DNA of 64,000 nt from UBA1672 sp050633505 (GTDB lineage: Bacteria > Pseudomonadota > Alphaproteobacteria > Micavibrionales > Micavibrionaceae), in contig JBOEGQ010000004.1 of the NCBI GenBank assembly GCA_050633505.1, positions 1 to 64,000 on the forward strand. Direction: 5' to 3'. Positions 33,857 to 42,156 of the stretch are shown here, one piece after another. The notes under the pieces were generated by a model. It saw nothing but the letters and a program-made list of their open reading frames with translations. It was not told the origin of the DNA and ran no database searches. Within the stretch, counting starts at the first letter, position 1. Each line of letters starts with the position of its first letter. The position numbers and the translations under genes were made by a program.

Positions 33857-35170
33857 TTACTCAGCAATATTTTGTGAATCCCTATATAGAGATAATCCAG
33901 CAAGAAGATCCAGTGCCCGCATCAGCTGGTAGTCCTGAACTTCTTCTTCGTCATCCTCTTTATCATTGTCATTGGCCGCAGGTTTTCCATTGTCCTTATC
34001 CAATGCACCGTGTAAATCTGCCTCTCTAATACGTTGTGAAGCGAAGGACTCTATCTTAGCTTGCTCAACGGCAATATCAGGTGTAATTCCCTTTGCCTGA
34101 ATAGAACGCCCTGATGGTGTGTAATAGCGCGCAGTTGTTAAACGCATTGCGCCATTTCCCGGCAGAGGCATAACAGTCTGGACAGATCCCTTTCCGAAAG
34201 ATTGCGTGCCCATGATGATTGCACGTTTATGATCCTGAAGAGCACCAGCAACAATTTCAGATGCAGAGGCGGAACCCGCATTAATTAAAACAACAATAGG
34301 CAAGCCCTTTGTTAAATCACCCGGTGTTGCATTATTACGGTCTGTGTCATCTTCATAACGTCCGCGCTGTGAAACAATTTCACCTTTATCAAGGAAGGTA
34401 TCAGAAACATCAATAGCCTGAGACAACAATCCGCCCGGATTATTACGTAAGTCCAGAACAAAGCCTGTTAAATTATCGCCAAGCTCTTTTTTAATTTCTT
34501 TTACGGCATTCTTCACACCCGGACCGGTATTACGGTTGAAGGTTGTAACCCGTACATATCCTGCATTTCCTTCAATTCGGTGACGAACGGAACGTATCTT
34601 GATAACATCACGTACGATCGTAACATCAATTGGCGCATCTTCTCCCTTACGTGAGATAACAAGATCAATTGGTGCACCAACTTTACCGCGCATTTTATCA
34701 ACAGCATCACTTAAGGTCATACCCATGACGGCGACATCATCAATTTTGACGATGTAATCTCCTGCCTGAATACCAGCGCGAAAAGCCGGTGTTTCATCAA
34801 TGGGAGACACAACTTTAACCAGTCCACCGTCCATTGTAACTTCGATACCAAGCCCACCAAATTCACCTTTGGTTTCAACCTTCATATCATTAAAGTTTTC
34901 TTCACTAAGATAAGAGGAATGCGGATCAAGACTAGATAGCATACCATTTAATGCATTCTCTATCAGAGTTTTGTCATCAACCTCCTCAACATATTGTGCG
35001 CGAACACGTTCAAAAACATCACCGAATAAGTTTAGTTGCTTATAGGTTTCGCTATAATTCCCATTTGTTTTCTTTGCGTTTTTATCTTCTGCGAAAACGT
35101 ATTGTGCTGCCATCACGCCGGAGGCTATAGCCACACAAAAAATAGAAATTTTTGCATATTTTTTTATCAT
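33857..35170 (-). CDS. ctpA: C-terminal processing peptidase, S41 family
   Basis: Periplasmic serine protease that trims lipoproteins or wall enzymes. Signal or anchor MIKKYAKISIFCVAIASGVM at the N-terminus, PDZ domain ~95-170 (GGLGIEVTMDGGLVKVVSPI), and S41 core with GFVLDLRNNPGGLLSQAIDV, the Ser in NAGSASASEIVAGAL and the Lys in MGTQSFGKGSVQTV. Length 437, with an acidic Asp/Asn/Glu-rich patch (NDNDKEDDEEEVQ) before the end. It follows envC by 22 bases; the two are a conserved pair in this class. Confidence 0.96.
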   Translation of the reverse strand: MIKKYAKISIFCVAIASGVMAAQYVFAEDKNAKKTNGNYSETYKQLNLFGDVFERVRAQYVEEVDDKTLIENALNGMLSSLDPHSSYLSEENFNDMKVETKGEFGGLGIEVTMDGGLVKVVSPIDETPAFRAGIQAGDYIVKIDDVAVMGMTLSDAVDKMRGKVGAPIDLVISRKGEDAPIDVTIVRDVIKIRSVRHRIEGNAGYVRVTTFNRNTGPGVKNAVKEIKKELGDNLTGFVLDLRNNPGGLLSQAIDVSDTFLDKGEIVSQRGRYEDDTDRNNATPGDLTKGLPIVVLINAGSASASEIVAGALQDHKRAIIMGTQSFGKGSVQTVMPLPGNGAMRLTTARYYTPSGRSIQAKGITPDIAVEQAKIESFASQRIREADLHGALDKDNGKPAANDNDKEDDEEEVQDYQLMRALDLLAGLSLYRDSQNIAE

Positions 35171-35192
35171 TGTTCACTTTACCTTTTTTAAG

Positions 35193-36395
35193 CTAGCCTA
35201 AACCTGAAAATTTTCGTGCAGGATCGATCGCCACACCATTTTGTCTTAGCTCATAATATAGTGTTGGTCTGGGAATTAAAGAAGAATTTGGTAACAATCC
35301 AATGGGCTCTCCCGATTTAATTTGATCTCCAACCGTTGCATGGATTTTATCCAGTCCTGCAATTAAGCTGTGATAGCCTTCAGGGTGTTCAATAATAACA
35401 ATATTTCCGTAGCGTTTAAAGTTTCCTGTAAATTGAACTTTACCGTTCATCGGCGCCACGACCAAAGCGCCCGGTCTGCTTTCAATGTTTAATCCATTGC
35501 TTTTTGCGCCGAATTGATCTTTTTGGCGATATCCAACGCGTATAATTCCCGATGCAGGTAATCTGGCACTACCGGAATTAGGGACAGGTTTATTCGAAAG
35601 GGATTTTTTACGTGCCGCTTTTAACGAATTTTGTTTTTCTTTTGCCTGTCTTTCTTGCTCTTTTTTATTTTCAATTTGTATACGCTCAATCAAATCTTGA
35701 AGGTTTTGCGCCTGAAGGGAGACTTTTTGAATAGAGAATTCGCGCGCTTTTATGTTGTCATTTGTTTTTGCATGTAAAAATTTCTTTTTATTCAAAAGAT
35801 CTGTCAGTGTTTCATGTTGCTGCTCAAACGATTCTGATGTCTCAAGTAAGGTCGCTTTTTCAAATTCGAGCTCTTGTGTCACTTGATTTAATGTTTGAAG
35901 GTTTTTGGACAGTTTTTCAGCATGCCTTTTAATAGATGGTAGAATTCGGCTCATCAGCAATGCGCTTTGAGCTGTTTTATATGGTGTTTCACTACGGGCA
36001 AGCATTGCTTCAGGCGGTGTACGCCGTATTCTTGACAAGGCGAGAATTAAACGTGAAATAGTTGCCTTATCTTCTACCAGTTTATCATCCAAGATGGACT
36101 TTCTTAGTTCCAGATTAACGATGCGTTGCTTGATATCCTTCAATCTGCTTTCGTTATTTTGTATTTTATCGGCGATTTCGATGAGACGGTTTTTGGTTAT
36201 GGATAAATCACCATCAATTTTTTTAACTTGTTCTTCTAATTCTTTCTTCTGCTGCTTCTCTTTTTCAAGTTGAGATTCAAATGATTTTAAAGCTTGCTTT
36301 TTACTTTTGGGAATAGGGGGCGTGGCCTGCGCAACGAAAGGGATAAGAACGCAGGATGACACCAAAAGATAACAAAGCTGTTTCAGCCATGTCAT
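35193..36395 (-). CDS. envC: Murein hydrolase activator EnvC-like protein (degenerate M23)
   Basis: A 400-residue exported protein: signal peptide MTWLKQLCYLLVSSCVLIPF to ~AQA, long coiled coil ~30-260 (EKEKQQKKELEEQVKKIDGD), then a LytM/M23 domain from ~285. The zinc motifs are degraded: TLYAHL of active enzymes reads HSLIAGL and the HxH near the end reads TLYYELRQNG, so it should activate amidases, not cut peptidoglycan itself. It forms a unit with ctpA and lies after rlmH, as expected. Confidence 0.92.
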   Translation of the reverse strand: MTWLKQLCYLLVSSCVLIPFVAQATPPIPKSKKQALKSFESQLEKEKQQKKELEEQVKKIDGDLSITKNRLIEIADKIQNNESRLKDIKQRIVNLELRKSILDDKLVEDKATISRLILALSRIRRTPPEAMLARSETPYKTAQSALLMSRILPSIKRHAEKLSKNLQTLNQVTQELEFEKATLLETSESFEQQHETLTDLLNKKKFLHAKTNDNIKAREFSIQKVSLQAQNLQDLIERIQIENKKEQERQAKEKQNSLKAARKKSLSNKPVPNSGSARLPASGIIRVGYRQKDQFGAKSNGLNIESRPGALVVAPMNGKVQFTGNFKRYGNIVIIEHPEGYHSLIAGLDKIHATVGDQIKSGEPIGLLPNSSLIPRPTLYYELRQNGVAIDPARKFSGLG

Positions 36396-36422
36396 AATAA
36401 AAACCTAACTTTGAAAGTTATA

Positions 36423-36881
36423 TTATTCCCTGTGATAGGGATGCCCAGCAAGGATTTGCTGTGCTCTATAAATCTGCTCTAAAAGCATGACTCTTGCAAG
36501 TAAATGTGGCCATGTTTGCTGTCCAAAGCTGAGGAGAAGATTTGCACGTTCCCGTATTTGAGGTGTAAGCCCGTCAGCCCCGCCAATAATGAATTGAATA
36601 TGATTCTCTCCATTGTCTCTGTATGTCGCAATTTTCTCAGAGAAAGCCATAGATTTCATAGCCTTACCCCGTTCATCCATCGCAACAACAATGGCACGCG
36701 AATCAATATGTTTAAGGATCTTTCCGGCTTCATCTTCTTGACATTTTTTAGGGTCTGAGAACTTGGATTCCAGTTCAATAATGGTTGTGTTCCACTGGAT
36801 ACGTTTTTTGTATTCTTCAATTAAATCAAAGAATGAGCCTTTTTTTACCTTCGCAACACAAATGACATCAATTTTAATCAC
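36423..36881 (-). CDS. rlmH: 23S rRNA (pseudouridine1915-N3)-methyltransferase RlmH
   Basis: A 152-residue SPOUT methyltransferase acting on the assembled 70S ribosome. MIKIDVICVAKVKKGSFFDL at the N-terminus, FIIGGADGLTPQIRERA (SAM knot) and LLARVMLLEQIYRAQQILAG with HPYHRE at the C-terminus are all conserved. It follows rsfS by 37 bases, a near-universal pairing. Confidence 0.97.
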   Translation of the reverse strand: MIKIDVICVAKVKKGSFFDLIEEYKKRIQWNTTIIELESKFSDPKKCQEDEAGKILKHIDSRAIVVAMDERGKAMKSMAFSEKIATYRDNGENHIQFIIGGADGLTPQIRERANLLLSFGQQTWPHLLARVMLLEQIYRAQQILAGHPYHRE

Positions 36882-36918
36882 AGGCTATCCCTTTAGATAG
36901 GGTGAAAAAGACATAGAG

Positions 36919-37305
36919 TTACGCCTGTATTTGATTATCGACAACATCAAATGGTGCATTGGTACACCACATTTTTTCAATATTGTAGAATGCTCTGACT
37001 TCAGGGCGGAACAGGTGCACAATGATGTCGCCGGTATCTATGACAACCCAATCACACTGAGCAAGCCCTTCTGTTGTAATATTCTTCACGCCTTTTAGGC
37101 TAAGCGCATCTTTGAGATTACGCGCCAAAGAACTCACATGTCTGGTGGATGTGCCTGATGCAATAACCATGTAATCCGCCAGTGATGAGCTATCATCAAG
37201 CTTTACAGTTATGACCTCTTCTGCTTTACCAGAGTCCAGAGCCTCTTCGATCATCTCTTTTGCCTCTTCTGGGCTAAGACCGCTATTTCTACGATGTATA
37301 GGAAT
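36919..37305 (-). CDS. rsfS: Ribosomal silencing factor RsfS
   Basis: Binds L14 and blocks subunit joining in starvation. Family motifs: ALDSGKAEEVITVKLDD, LADYMVIASGTSTRHVSSLA, EGLAQCDWVVIDTGDIIVHL and FRPEVRAFYNIEKMW. The start is uncertain. The frame is open to GTG 37347, but that codon directly abuts a terminator and has no ribosome site. A strong AAAGGAGA at 37320-37313 sits eight bases before ATT 37305, which gives MPIHRRNSGLSPEEAKEM and a normal 128-residue protein; ATG 37254 would also be possible. Downstream of nadD. Confidence 0.9.
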   Translation of the reverse strand: MPIHRRNSGLSPEEAKEMIEEALDSGKAEEVITVKLDDSSSLADYMVIASGTSTRHVSSLARNLKDALSLKGVKNITTEGLAQCDWVVIDTGDIIVHLFRPEVRAFYNIEKMWCTNAPFDVVDNQIQA

Positions 37306-37347
37306 GTTGGTATCTCCTTTCTGTTTAATTAACCAATTATACGCCAC

Positions 37348-37376
37348 AAAAAAAGCTGAACCAAAGCGATTCAGCC
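37348..37376 (-). terminator. Intrinsic terminator between nadD and rsfS
   Basis: On the minus strand GCTGAA (rc of 37370-37375) pairs with TTCAGC (rc of 37355-37360), loop of nine, followed by seven T (37354-37348). It lies ~200 bases after nadD and should insulate rsfS from it. Confidence 0.7.
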
Positions 37377-37571
37377 AATCACAATATTATATTCCGAAAA
37401 TAAATACTTTCGTATTTCACACAAATGACAGTGCGATGATTGCATCTTATCAATCTGACACCTGCTTCTTTCTATAAGATATTTGAAATAAATCCAATCT
37501 CATATACCCATTATATGACGTTTTTTGCAATCTGCAAAGCTTTTCAGTTTATGCAATGCGGTGAAATCACC

Positions 37572-38201
37572 TTATCCCTTTGTATTAGATAACATTTTTT
37601 CACGTATTTCGGTTGAAGAAATATTAATCATTTTCTTCTGCAAAAGCCAATATGTTGTTTGCGAATCGAGAGGATAACACCCACCATGATTAACCGTAAT
37701 ATGCTTTTGCGAGGAAAGCATACGGAGTGGGCAACTCTTAATAAGCTTTACCGGTGGGTGGCGCGTTATATGGATCATACATATGTGTTGTAAGAGATCT
37801 TTCCAATGCTGCCACAGGTGTAAGTTATGTGCATTATCCATGCCGGTGATCCACGCAAACTCTGTGCAGGGAAAGCGCTTTTTTAATGTGCGGACAGTTT
37901 CATAGGTGAAAGTACTGTTTAAATTTTGCTCGATACCCGTTACCAATATTTTAGGATGGTCAATCAAGGCCTTGGAAAGCTTAACGCGTTCCTCAACAGA
38001 AGGTAGGCCATCTGAAGGCTTTAGTGGGTTTTGAGGCGTTACCATCCACCATATCGCATCCAACTGCATGGTATTTAACGCGACTTTTGATATATGCAAA
38101 TGCCCGATATGTGGCGGATTAAATGTCCCACCCAAAATTCCCACACGCATATTTTTCCATCGTGCGGAATTTTGTATGTGAGGCTCTGTAAAGATAGACA
38201 T
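37572..38201 (-). CDS. nadD: Nicotinate-nucleotide adenylyltransferase NadD
   Basis: Adenylates nicotinate mononucleotide in NAD synthesis. The nucleotidyltransferase signature is VGILGGTFNPPHIGHLHIS, with WWMVTPQNPLKP, EFAWITGMDNAHNLHLWQHW and the C-terminal ISSTEIREK. I chose ATG 38201, which gives a ~20-residue N-terminal extension ending in ARWKNMRVG like other alphaproteobacterial NadD; ATG 38150 is the minimal start. It begins 13 bases after the proA stop, so the genes are an operon. Confidence 0.93.
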   Translation of the reverse strand: MSIFTEPHIQNSARWKNMRVGILGGTFNPPHIGHLHISKVALNTMQLDAIWWMVTPQNPLKPSDGLPSVEERVKLSKALIDHPKILVTGIEQNLNSTFTYETVRTLKKRFPCTEFAWITGMDNAHNLHLWQHWKDLLQHICMIHITRHPPVKLIKSCPLRMLSSQKHITVNHGGCYPLDSQTTYWLLQKKMINISSTEIREKMLSNTKG

Positions 38202-38214
38202 ATGATAAAAGGGT

Positions 38215-39492
38215 CTAAGGTCTGGTTTGTCCTGTACCGTGTACAAGATATTTATAAGTACAAAGCTGTTCCAAAGCAACAGGACCACGTGCATGCATTT
38301 TTCCTGTCGCAATGCCGATTTCTGCGCCCATTCCAAATTCACCGCCATCCGCGAACTGTGTTGAGGCATTATGCATAACAATACCACTATCTACGTTCTT
38401 GAGGAAAAAAGACACCGCGTTTTCATCTTCTGCAATAATACTATCTGTGTGGTGTGAACCTTTGCCGTTTATATGTACAACCGCATCTTTGAGATTATCA
38501 ACGATCTTGACGCTTAATTTTGTATCAAGATATTCTGTGATCCAGTCTTCTTCAGTGGCTTCGCCAATTCTATCATCCAAGTCACGAGCCTTTATATCAC
38601 CGACCAATGTACAACCGGTCTCAATGATATTACGGACAATTTCTTGTGCTGTAGAAGAGGGGAGATCCTTATGAAGAAGCAAAGTTTCCATTGCACCGCA
38701 AATTCCCGTACGTCTCATCTTCGCATTTAAGGTAACATCTTTTGCAATAGTCGGGTTTGCACTTTGGTCGACATAGACATGGCACAGCCCCTCAAGATGA
38801 CCAAAAACAGGCATTCTTGCCTCATTCATGACGCGCTCAATCAAACCACGTCCACCACGCGGAATCATAACATCAATATAATCTGCCGCACGTAACATCG
38901 CGCCAACTGCTTCACGATCGCTAATTGGGATCATTGAGACGCATGCTTTTGGCAGTTTATGCTGCTCTAGCACCGCTTGAATGATTTTATGTAGGGCCAA
39001 TGAACTATACAGGCTTTCTGATCCGCCACGTAAAACAACCGCATTATGAGATTTAAGACACAAAATTGATGCATCAACAGTGACATTTGGGCGGGATTCA
39101 TAAATCATTCCTAAAACACCAATTGGACACGCAACACGTTGTATATGAAGGCCGTTCTCCGGCTGTTGTTCCCACAAAACCTTTTCCGTCGGATCGTCAA
39201 GGCTTATAACAGTCTCAACACCGCGTGCCATTGCCTCTATTCGCTCTTCGTTAAGAGCCAAACGATCAATCATCGCACCAGTTAGACCTTTTTTCTGTGC
39301 GGTACTTAGATCTTTCTGATTTTCTGTCAGTAGAGTAGGGATGTTATTACGTAATTCTGCGGCTAAAGACACAAGGGCTGCATTAATCTCAGATGTTGGC
39401 GTTTGCGCCAAAACAAATGCAGCTTCTTTCGCGTCTTTTGCAAGGGATAAAACAATATCTTCAGGAGATTGGGTCTCGAGAGAATCGAGCAT
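38215..39492 (-). CDS. proA: Gamma-glutamyl phosphate reductase
   Basis: Second step of proline synthesis, reducing glutamyl-phosphate with NADPH. The 425 residues include VACPIGVLGMIYESRPNVTV, NAVVLRGGSESLYSS, DVMIPRGGRGLIERVMNEAR, and the catalytic Cys in KMRRTGICGAMETLLLHKDL; the C-terminal ends ALEQLCTYKYLVHGTGQTRP. Its partner proB is 17 kb away instead of adjacent. It heads a proA-nadD unit. Confidence 0.97.
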   Translation of the reverse strand: MLDSLETQSPEDIVLSLAKDAKEAAFVLAQTPTSEINAALVSLAAELRNNIPTLLTENQKDLSTAQKKGLTGAMIDRLALNEERIEAMARGVETVISLDDPTEKVLWEQQPENGLHIQRVACPIGVLGMIYESRPNVTVDASILCLKSHNAVVLRGGSESLYSSLALHKIIQAVLEQHKLPKACVSMIPISDREAVGAMLRAADYIDVMIPRGGRGLIERVMNEARMPVFGHLEGLCHVYVDQSANPTIAKDVTLNAKMRRTGICGAMETLLLHKDLPSSTAQEIVRNIIETGCTLVGDIKARDLDDRIGEATEEDWITEYLDTKLSVKIVDNLKDAVVHINGKGSHHTDSIIAEDENAVSFFLKNVDSGIVMHNASTQFADGGEFGMGAEIGIATGKMHARGPVALEQLCTYKYLVHGTGQTRP

Positions 39493-39529
39493 AAAAAGCC
39501 TCTTACGATAAAATCAGTTGGTACAAATC

Positions 39530-40018
39530 CTAATGGATATTGGCTTCAATACTGCCAATTGATTGTTCAACTAACTTTGCATTCGTCTTTTTGTCAAGCT
39601 TTTCTGCAATAATCTGCGCGGCGGCATTCATTGCAAGATCCGCAGCATAAGACTGAATTTCATTAATAGCATTCTGTTCCATACGGATAAGACGCTCTTC
39701 AAGCTGGGCTTCACGGCGTGTTATCAACTCATCAAGTTCAGACTCGGCCTTTTCTTTGAATTGTTGAGCATTTTCTCTTGCCGTTGCAATAATTTTATCT
39801 GATTCTTGAACTGCATCTCTATGCTTACGCTGGTATTGTGCGAGCATTTCTTGTGCCTCTACGCGCAAATTCTCTGCTTCTTCCAAATCTTTTTTGATTT
39901 GCTCAATACGTCCGTCTAGCATGCTATTCAAAGCGGGCATACCAAACTTGAACAGGATACCAACAAAAATTATAAAGGAAAAAATAAACCAGATATGTGT
40001 ATCTTGTAGCAATTCCAT
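39530..40018 (-). CDS. atpF: ATP synthase Fo subunit b
   Basis: Peripheral-stalk subunit. One N-terminal membrane segment (DTHIWFIFSFIIFVGILFKF, residues ~6-25) and a long charged helix to residue 162 (EDDLxEA-type pattern, KKDLEEAENLRVEAQEMLAQ). It follows the b' gene with 16 bases between and ends the Fo operon. F1 genes are not in the window, as is usual for alphaproteobacteria, where Fo and F1 operons are separate. Confidence 0.94.
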   Translation of the reverse strand: MELLQDTHIWFIFSFIIFVGILFKFGMPALNSMLDGRIEQIKKDLEEAENLRVEAQEMLAQYQRKHRDAVQESDKIIATARENAQQFKEKAESELDELITRREAQLEERLIRMEQNAINEIQSYAADLAMNAAAQIIAEKLDKKTNAKLVEQSIGSIEANIH

Positions 40019-40034
40019 CTTCTAATTCCTTTAA

Positions 40035-40643
40035 TTATGCAGCCTTGTTCAGGGATTTCACAACAGCCTTTGCGCTGTCGGCATCGGCGCGTACCCCGAT
40101 AATTTTTTCTGCAGCTTCTGCAGCAACATCAGCGGCAACATCAGACATTTCATCCATGACTTTATCACGTGATTCTAAAATAGATTTTTCAAGTGCCTCG
40201 ATTTTCTTAGCCGATTTGTCTTGAAAGTCCTTAGAATGTTGTTCTGTGCGCCTTTTGATATCATCTTCAATATCTGTAAACAAATTAGCAGACTCCGCAC
40301 GTGCCTTTGACAAATTCTCTTCATATGCGCTTTGCACTGTTTCAACTTCTTCTTTTAAACGCTGTGCAGAATCGAGATCATTTTGGATGCGCTCGGCTCT
40401 ACTTTCAATCGTTTGAGAAATTGCAGGCAAAGATTTTTTTGCAAAAAAGATATAAAGAACAGCAAAAACAAGAATCAACCAAAATGTCTGACTGACAAAA
40501 GAAGATGGGTCAAGCTGAGGAAGACCAGCAACTTCATGATGCCCTTCATGTCCATGATGAGAATCCTCACCTGAACCCGCAGCATAAGCCTGCGTTGTAA
40601 GAGCGAACATCAAATAGCCGTGAACAGCAATGTTTTTTATCAT
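40035..40643 (-). CDS. atpF2: ATP synthase Fo subunit b'
   Basis: Second peripheral-stalk subunit, found in alphaproteobacteria and cyanobacteria. 202 residues: a His-rich N-terminal part (GSGEDSHHGHEGHHEVAGLP), a membrane segment (TFWLILVFAVLYIFFAKKSL, ~55-74), then a long helix (AERIQNDLDSAQRLKEEVET). The leading MIKNIAVHGYLMFALTTQAYA is hydrophobic and could be a cleaved signal. It lies between atpE and atpF. Confidence 0.93.
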   Translation of the reverse strand: MIKNIAVHGYLMFALTTQAYAAGSGEDSHHGHEGHHEVAGLPQLDPSSFVSQTFWLILVFAVLYIFFAKKSLPAISQTIESRAERIQNDLDSAQRLKEEVETVQSAYEENLSKARAESANLFTDIEDDIKRRTEQHSKDFQDKSAKKIEALEKSILESRDKVMDEMSDVAADVAAEAAEKIIGVRADADSAKAVVKSLNKAA

Positions 40644-40691
40644 TGGTCTTCCTGATATATTTAGTTACACAAAAACTTCTTCGAATGTGGA

Positions 40692-40919
40692 TTAACCACC
40701 GAAAAGCATCGCAGCACCAATACCGATTGGAATAATACCAAGTGCTTCGATAAACGCCAAGATAAGGAAGAATTTCTCATCCAAAAGTTTTTTTGTTTCT
40801 GGGTTACGTGCAACTGCATTATTGTATGAAGCAAAGTAAAGTCCCAAGCCGAATGCTGCGCCAAGTGCAGGTAAAGTAACCAACGCACCAGCGATAAGTT
40901 TAGCAGCTTCTAATTCCAT
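40692..40919 (-). CDS. atpE: ATP synthase Fo subunit c
   Basis: The 75-residue proteolipid forming the rotor ring. Two membrane helices (LIAGALVTLPALGAAFGLGL and FFLILAFIEALGIIPIGIGA) are joined by the polar loop VARNPETKK; the proton-binding Glu is in AFIEALG. Lies 64 bases after atpB. Confidence 0.97.
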   Translation of the reverse strand: MELEAAKLIAGALVTLPALGAAFGLGLYFASYNNAVARNPETKKLLDEKFFLILAFIEALGIIPIGIGAAMLFGG

Positions 40920-40983
40920 TTTCGTTTTCCTCTAACCTAGTTAATAATGAAACCTTATTTTTCATCTGCGCGATCATACATAA

Positions 40984-41730
40984 TTAGTGGTGAAGATCAA
41001 CACTATCTTTAAGATAAACGCAGGATAAAATCGCAAAAACATATGCCTGAATACCGGCAACCAATAGTTCAAACATTAAGAATGCTACATCAATGAGTAC
41101 AGGGAATATACCCAATATAGCCCATGTCGCGCCCATACTGGCCGAAGCGACGGCAAAACTTAATACAACTTTTAGGATGATATGACCCGCCATCATATTC
41201 GCACATAAACGAACAGAGTGTGTAATCGGGCGCACAAAGAATGATAAAATTTCGATTGGTACAACGAACGCAACCAACCACCACGGTACATTAGGCGGTA
41301 AAAACAGGGAAAAGAATTTCAACCCGTGATTATACAGGCCAAATCCAACTGTCATAAACATAACGGTTAAAGCCATAACCGCTGTTGTGATCAAATGTGA
41401 TGTAAAGGTAAAGGCGTACGGAACCAGTCCAAGCACGTTACCGACCAAAACAAACATAAATATTGTAAAAACAAAGGGAAAATATGCAGCCCCTTTTTTA
41501 CCAATGTTGTCACTGACCATCTTTGCGATAAATTCGTAAAGTAGCTCTGCAGTCATTTGCAGACGCCCAGGAACCATTGATTTTGATCTGATTGCAAGCG
41601 TAAGGAAAACAGTAGAAACGACAGCGGCAATAACCATCCACAAGGAAGCGTTCGTAAAAGACAGATCGACACCAGCTATTTCCAGTGGTGCAATAGGCTC
41701 AATAACAAACTGATGAATAGGATTAGCCAC
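40984..41730 (-). CDS. atpB: ATP synthase Fo subunit a
   Basis: Stator proton channel, 248 residues with five to six membrane helices. The essential Arg is in THSVRLCANMMAGHIILK, and the last helices (LMFELLVAGIQAYVFAILSC) complete the channel. The N-terminal NPIHQFVIEPIAPLEIAGVD is typical of alphaproteobacteria. It follows atpI with an 87-base gap. Confidence 0.97.
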   Translation of the reverse strand: MANPIHQFVIEPIAPLEIAGVDLSFTNASLWMVIAAVVSTVFLTLAIRSKSMVPGRLQMTAELLYEFIAKMVSDNIGKKGAAYFPFVFTIFMFVLVGNVLGLVPYAFTFTSHLITTAVMALTVMFMTVGFGLYNHGLKFFSLFLPPNVPWWLVAFVVPIEILSFFVRPITHSVRLCANMMAGHIILKVVLSFAVASASMGATWAILGIFPVLIDVAFLMFELLVAGIQAYVFAILSCVYLKDSVDLHH

Positions 41731-41817
41731 GCTTTAACTCCATGATCATAATAGACATATTAAAATTCGCCACGTTTGTAGCCTATTTTCTTTATTGGCG
41801 CAATGGGGGTTTTTCTA

Positions 41818-42138
41818 TTATTTCGTCTTTTCTTCATTCTTTTCATCATCTGAGGCCATTGTATCATTTGCACGATAGACACCACTGGCGAATCCAATGA
41901 TCATAAAGCTAATTAATCCCCATGGAATGGTGGAAAAAAACCAGTCAAACCCATAACCTATAAACCCACCGGCGAAGACACTTGCCAAAAATTCAGATGC
42001 GGCGCGAGAACTTTGTATTTCGCCCTTAGAAATGGGCACATCGGCATGCTCATCATCAGAGAACAACTCTTTATGATTCTTTTTTGCATCACTGATACGT
42101 TGATCCAGGTCGTCTAACTGTGCTTTGTTATCTGCCAT
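41818..42138 (-). CDS. atpI: ATP synthase assembly protein AtpI
   Basis: A 106-residue helper for c-ring assembly in the inner membrane. A charged N-terminus (DLDQRISDAKKNHKELF), then two hydrophobic segments: FLASVFAGGFIGYGFDWFF and GLISFMIIGFASGVYRAND, the AtpI/ATPase gene 1 pattern. It is the first gene of the Fo operon, 18 bases after smc. Confidence 0.9.
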   Translation of the reverse strand: MADNKAQLDDLDQRISDAKKNHKELFSDDEHADVPISKGEIQSSRAASEFLASVFAGGFIGYGFDWFFSTIPWGLISFMIIGFASGVYRANDTMASDDEKNEEKTK

Positions 42139-42156
42139 ATCGTTTTCCTGAAAGAC

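Noticed and set aside
33857..35170. S41 peptidase as part of a secretion or predation system
   Set aside because: Its neighbours envC, yibQ and rppH are the ordinary cell-wall housekeeping context of this family.
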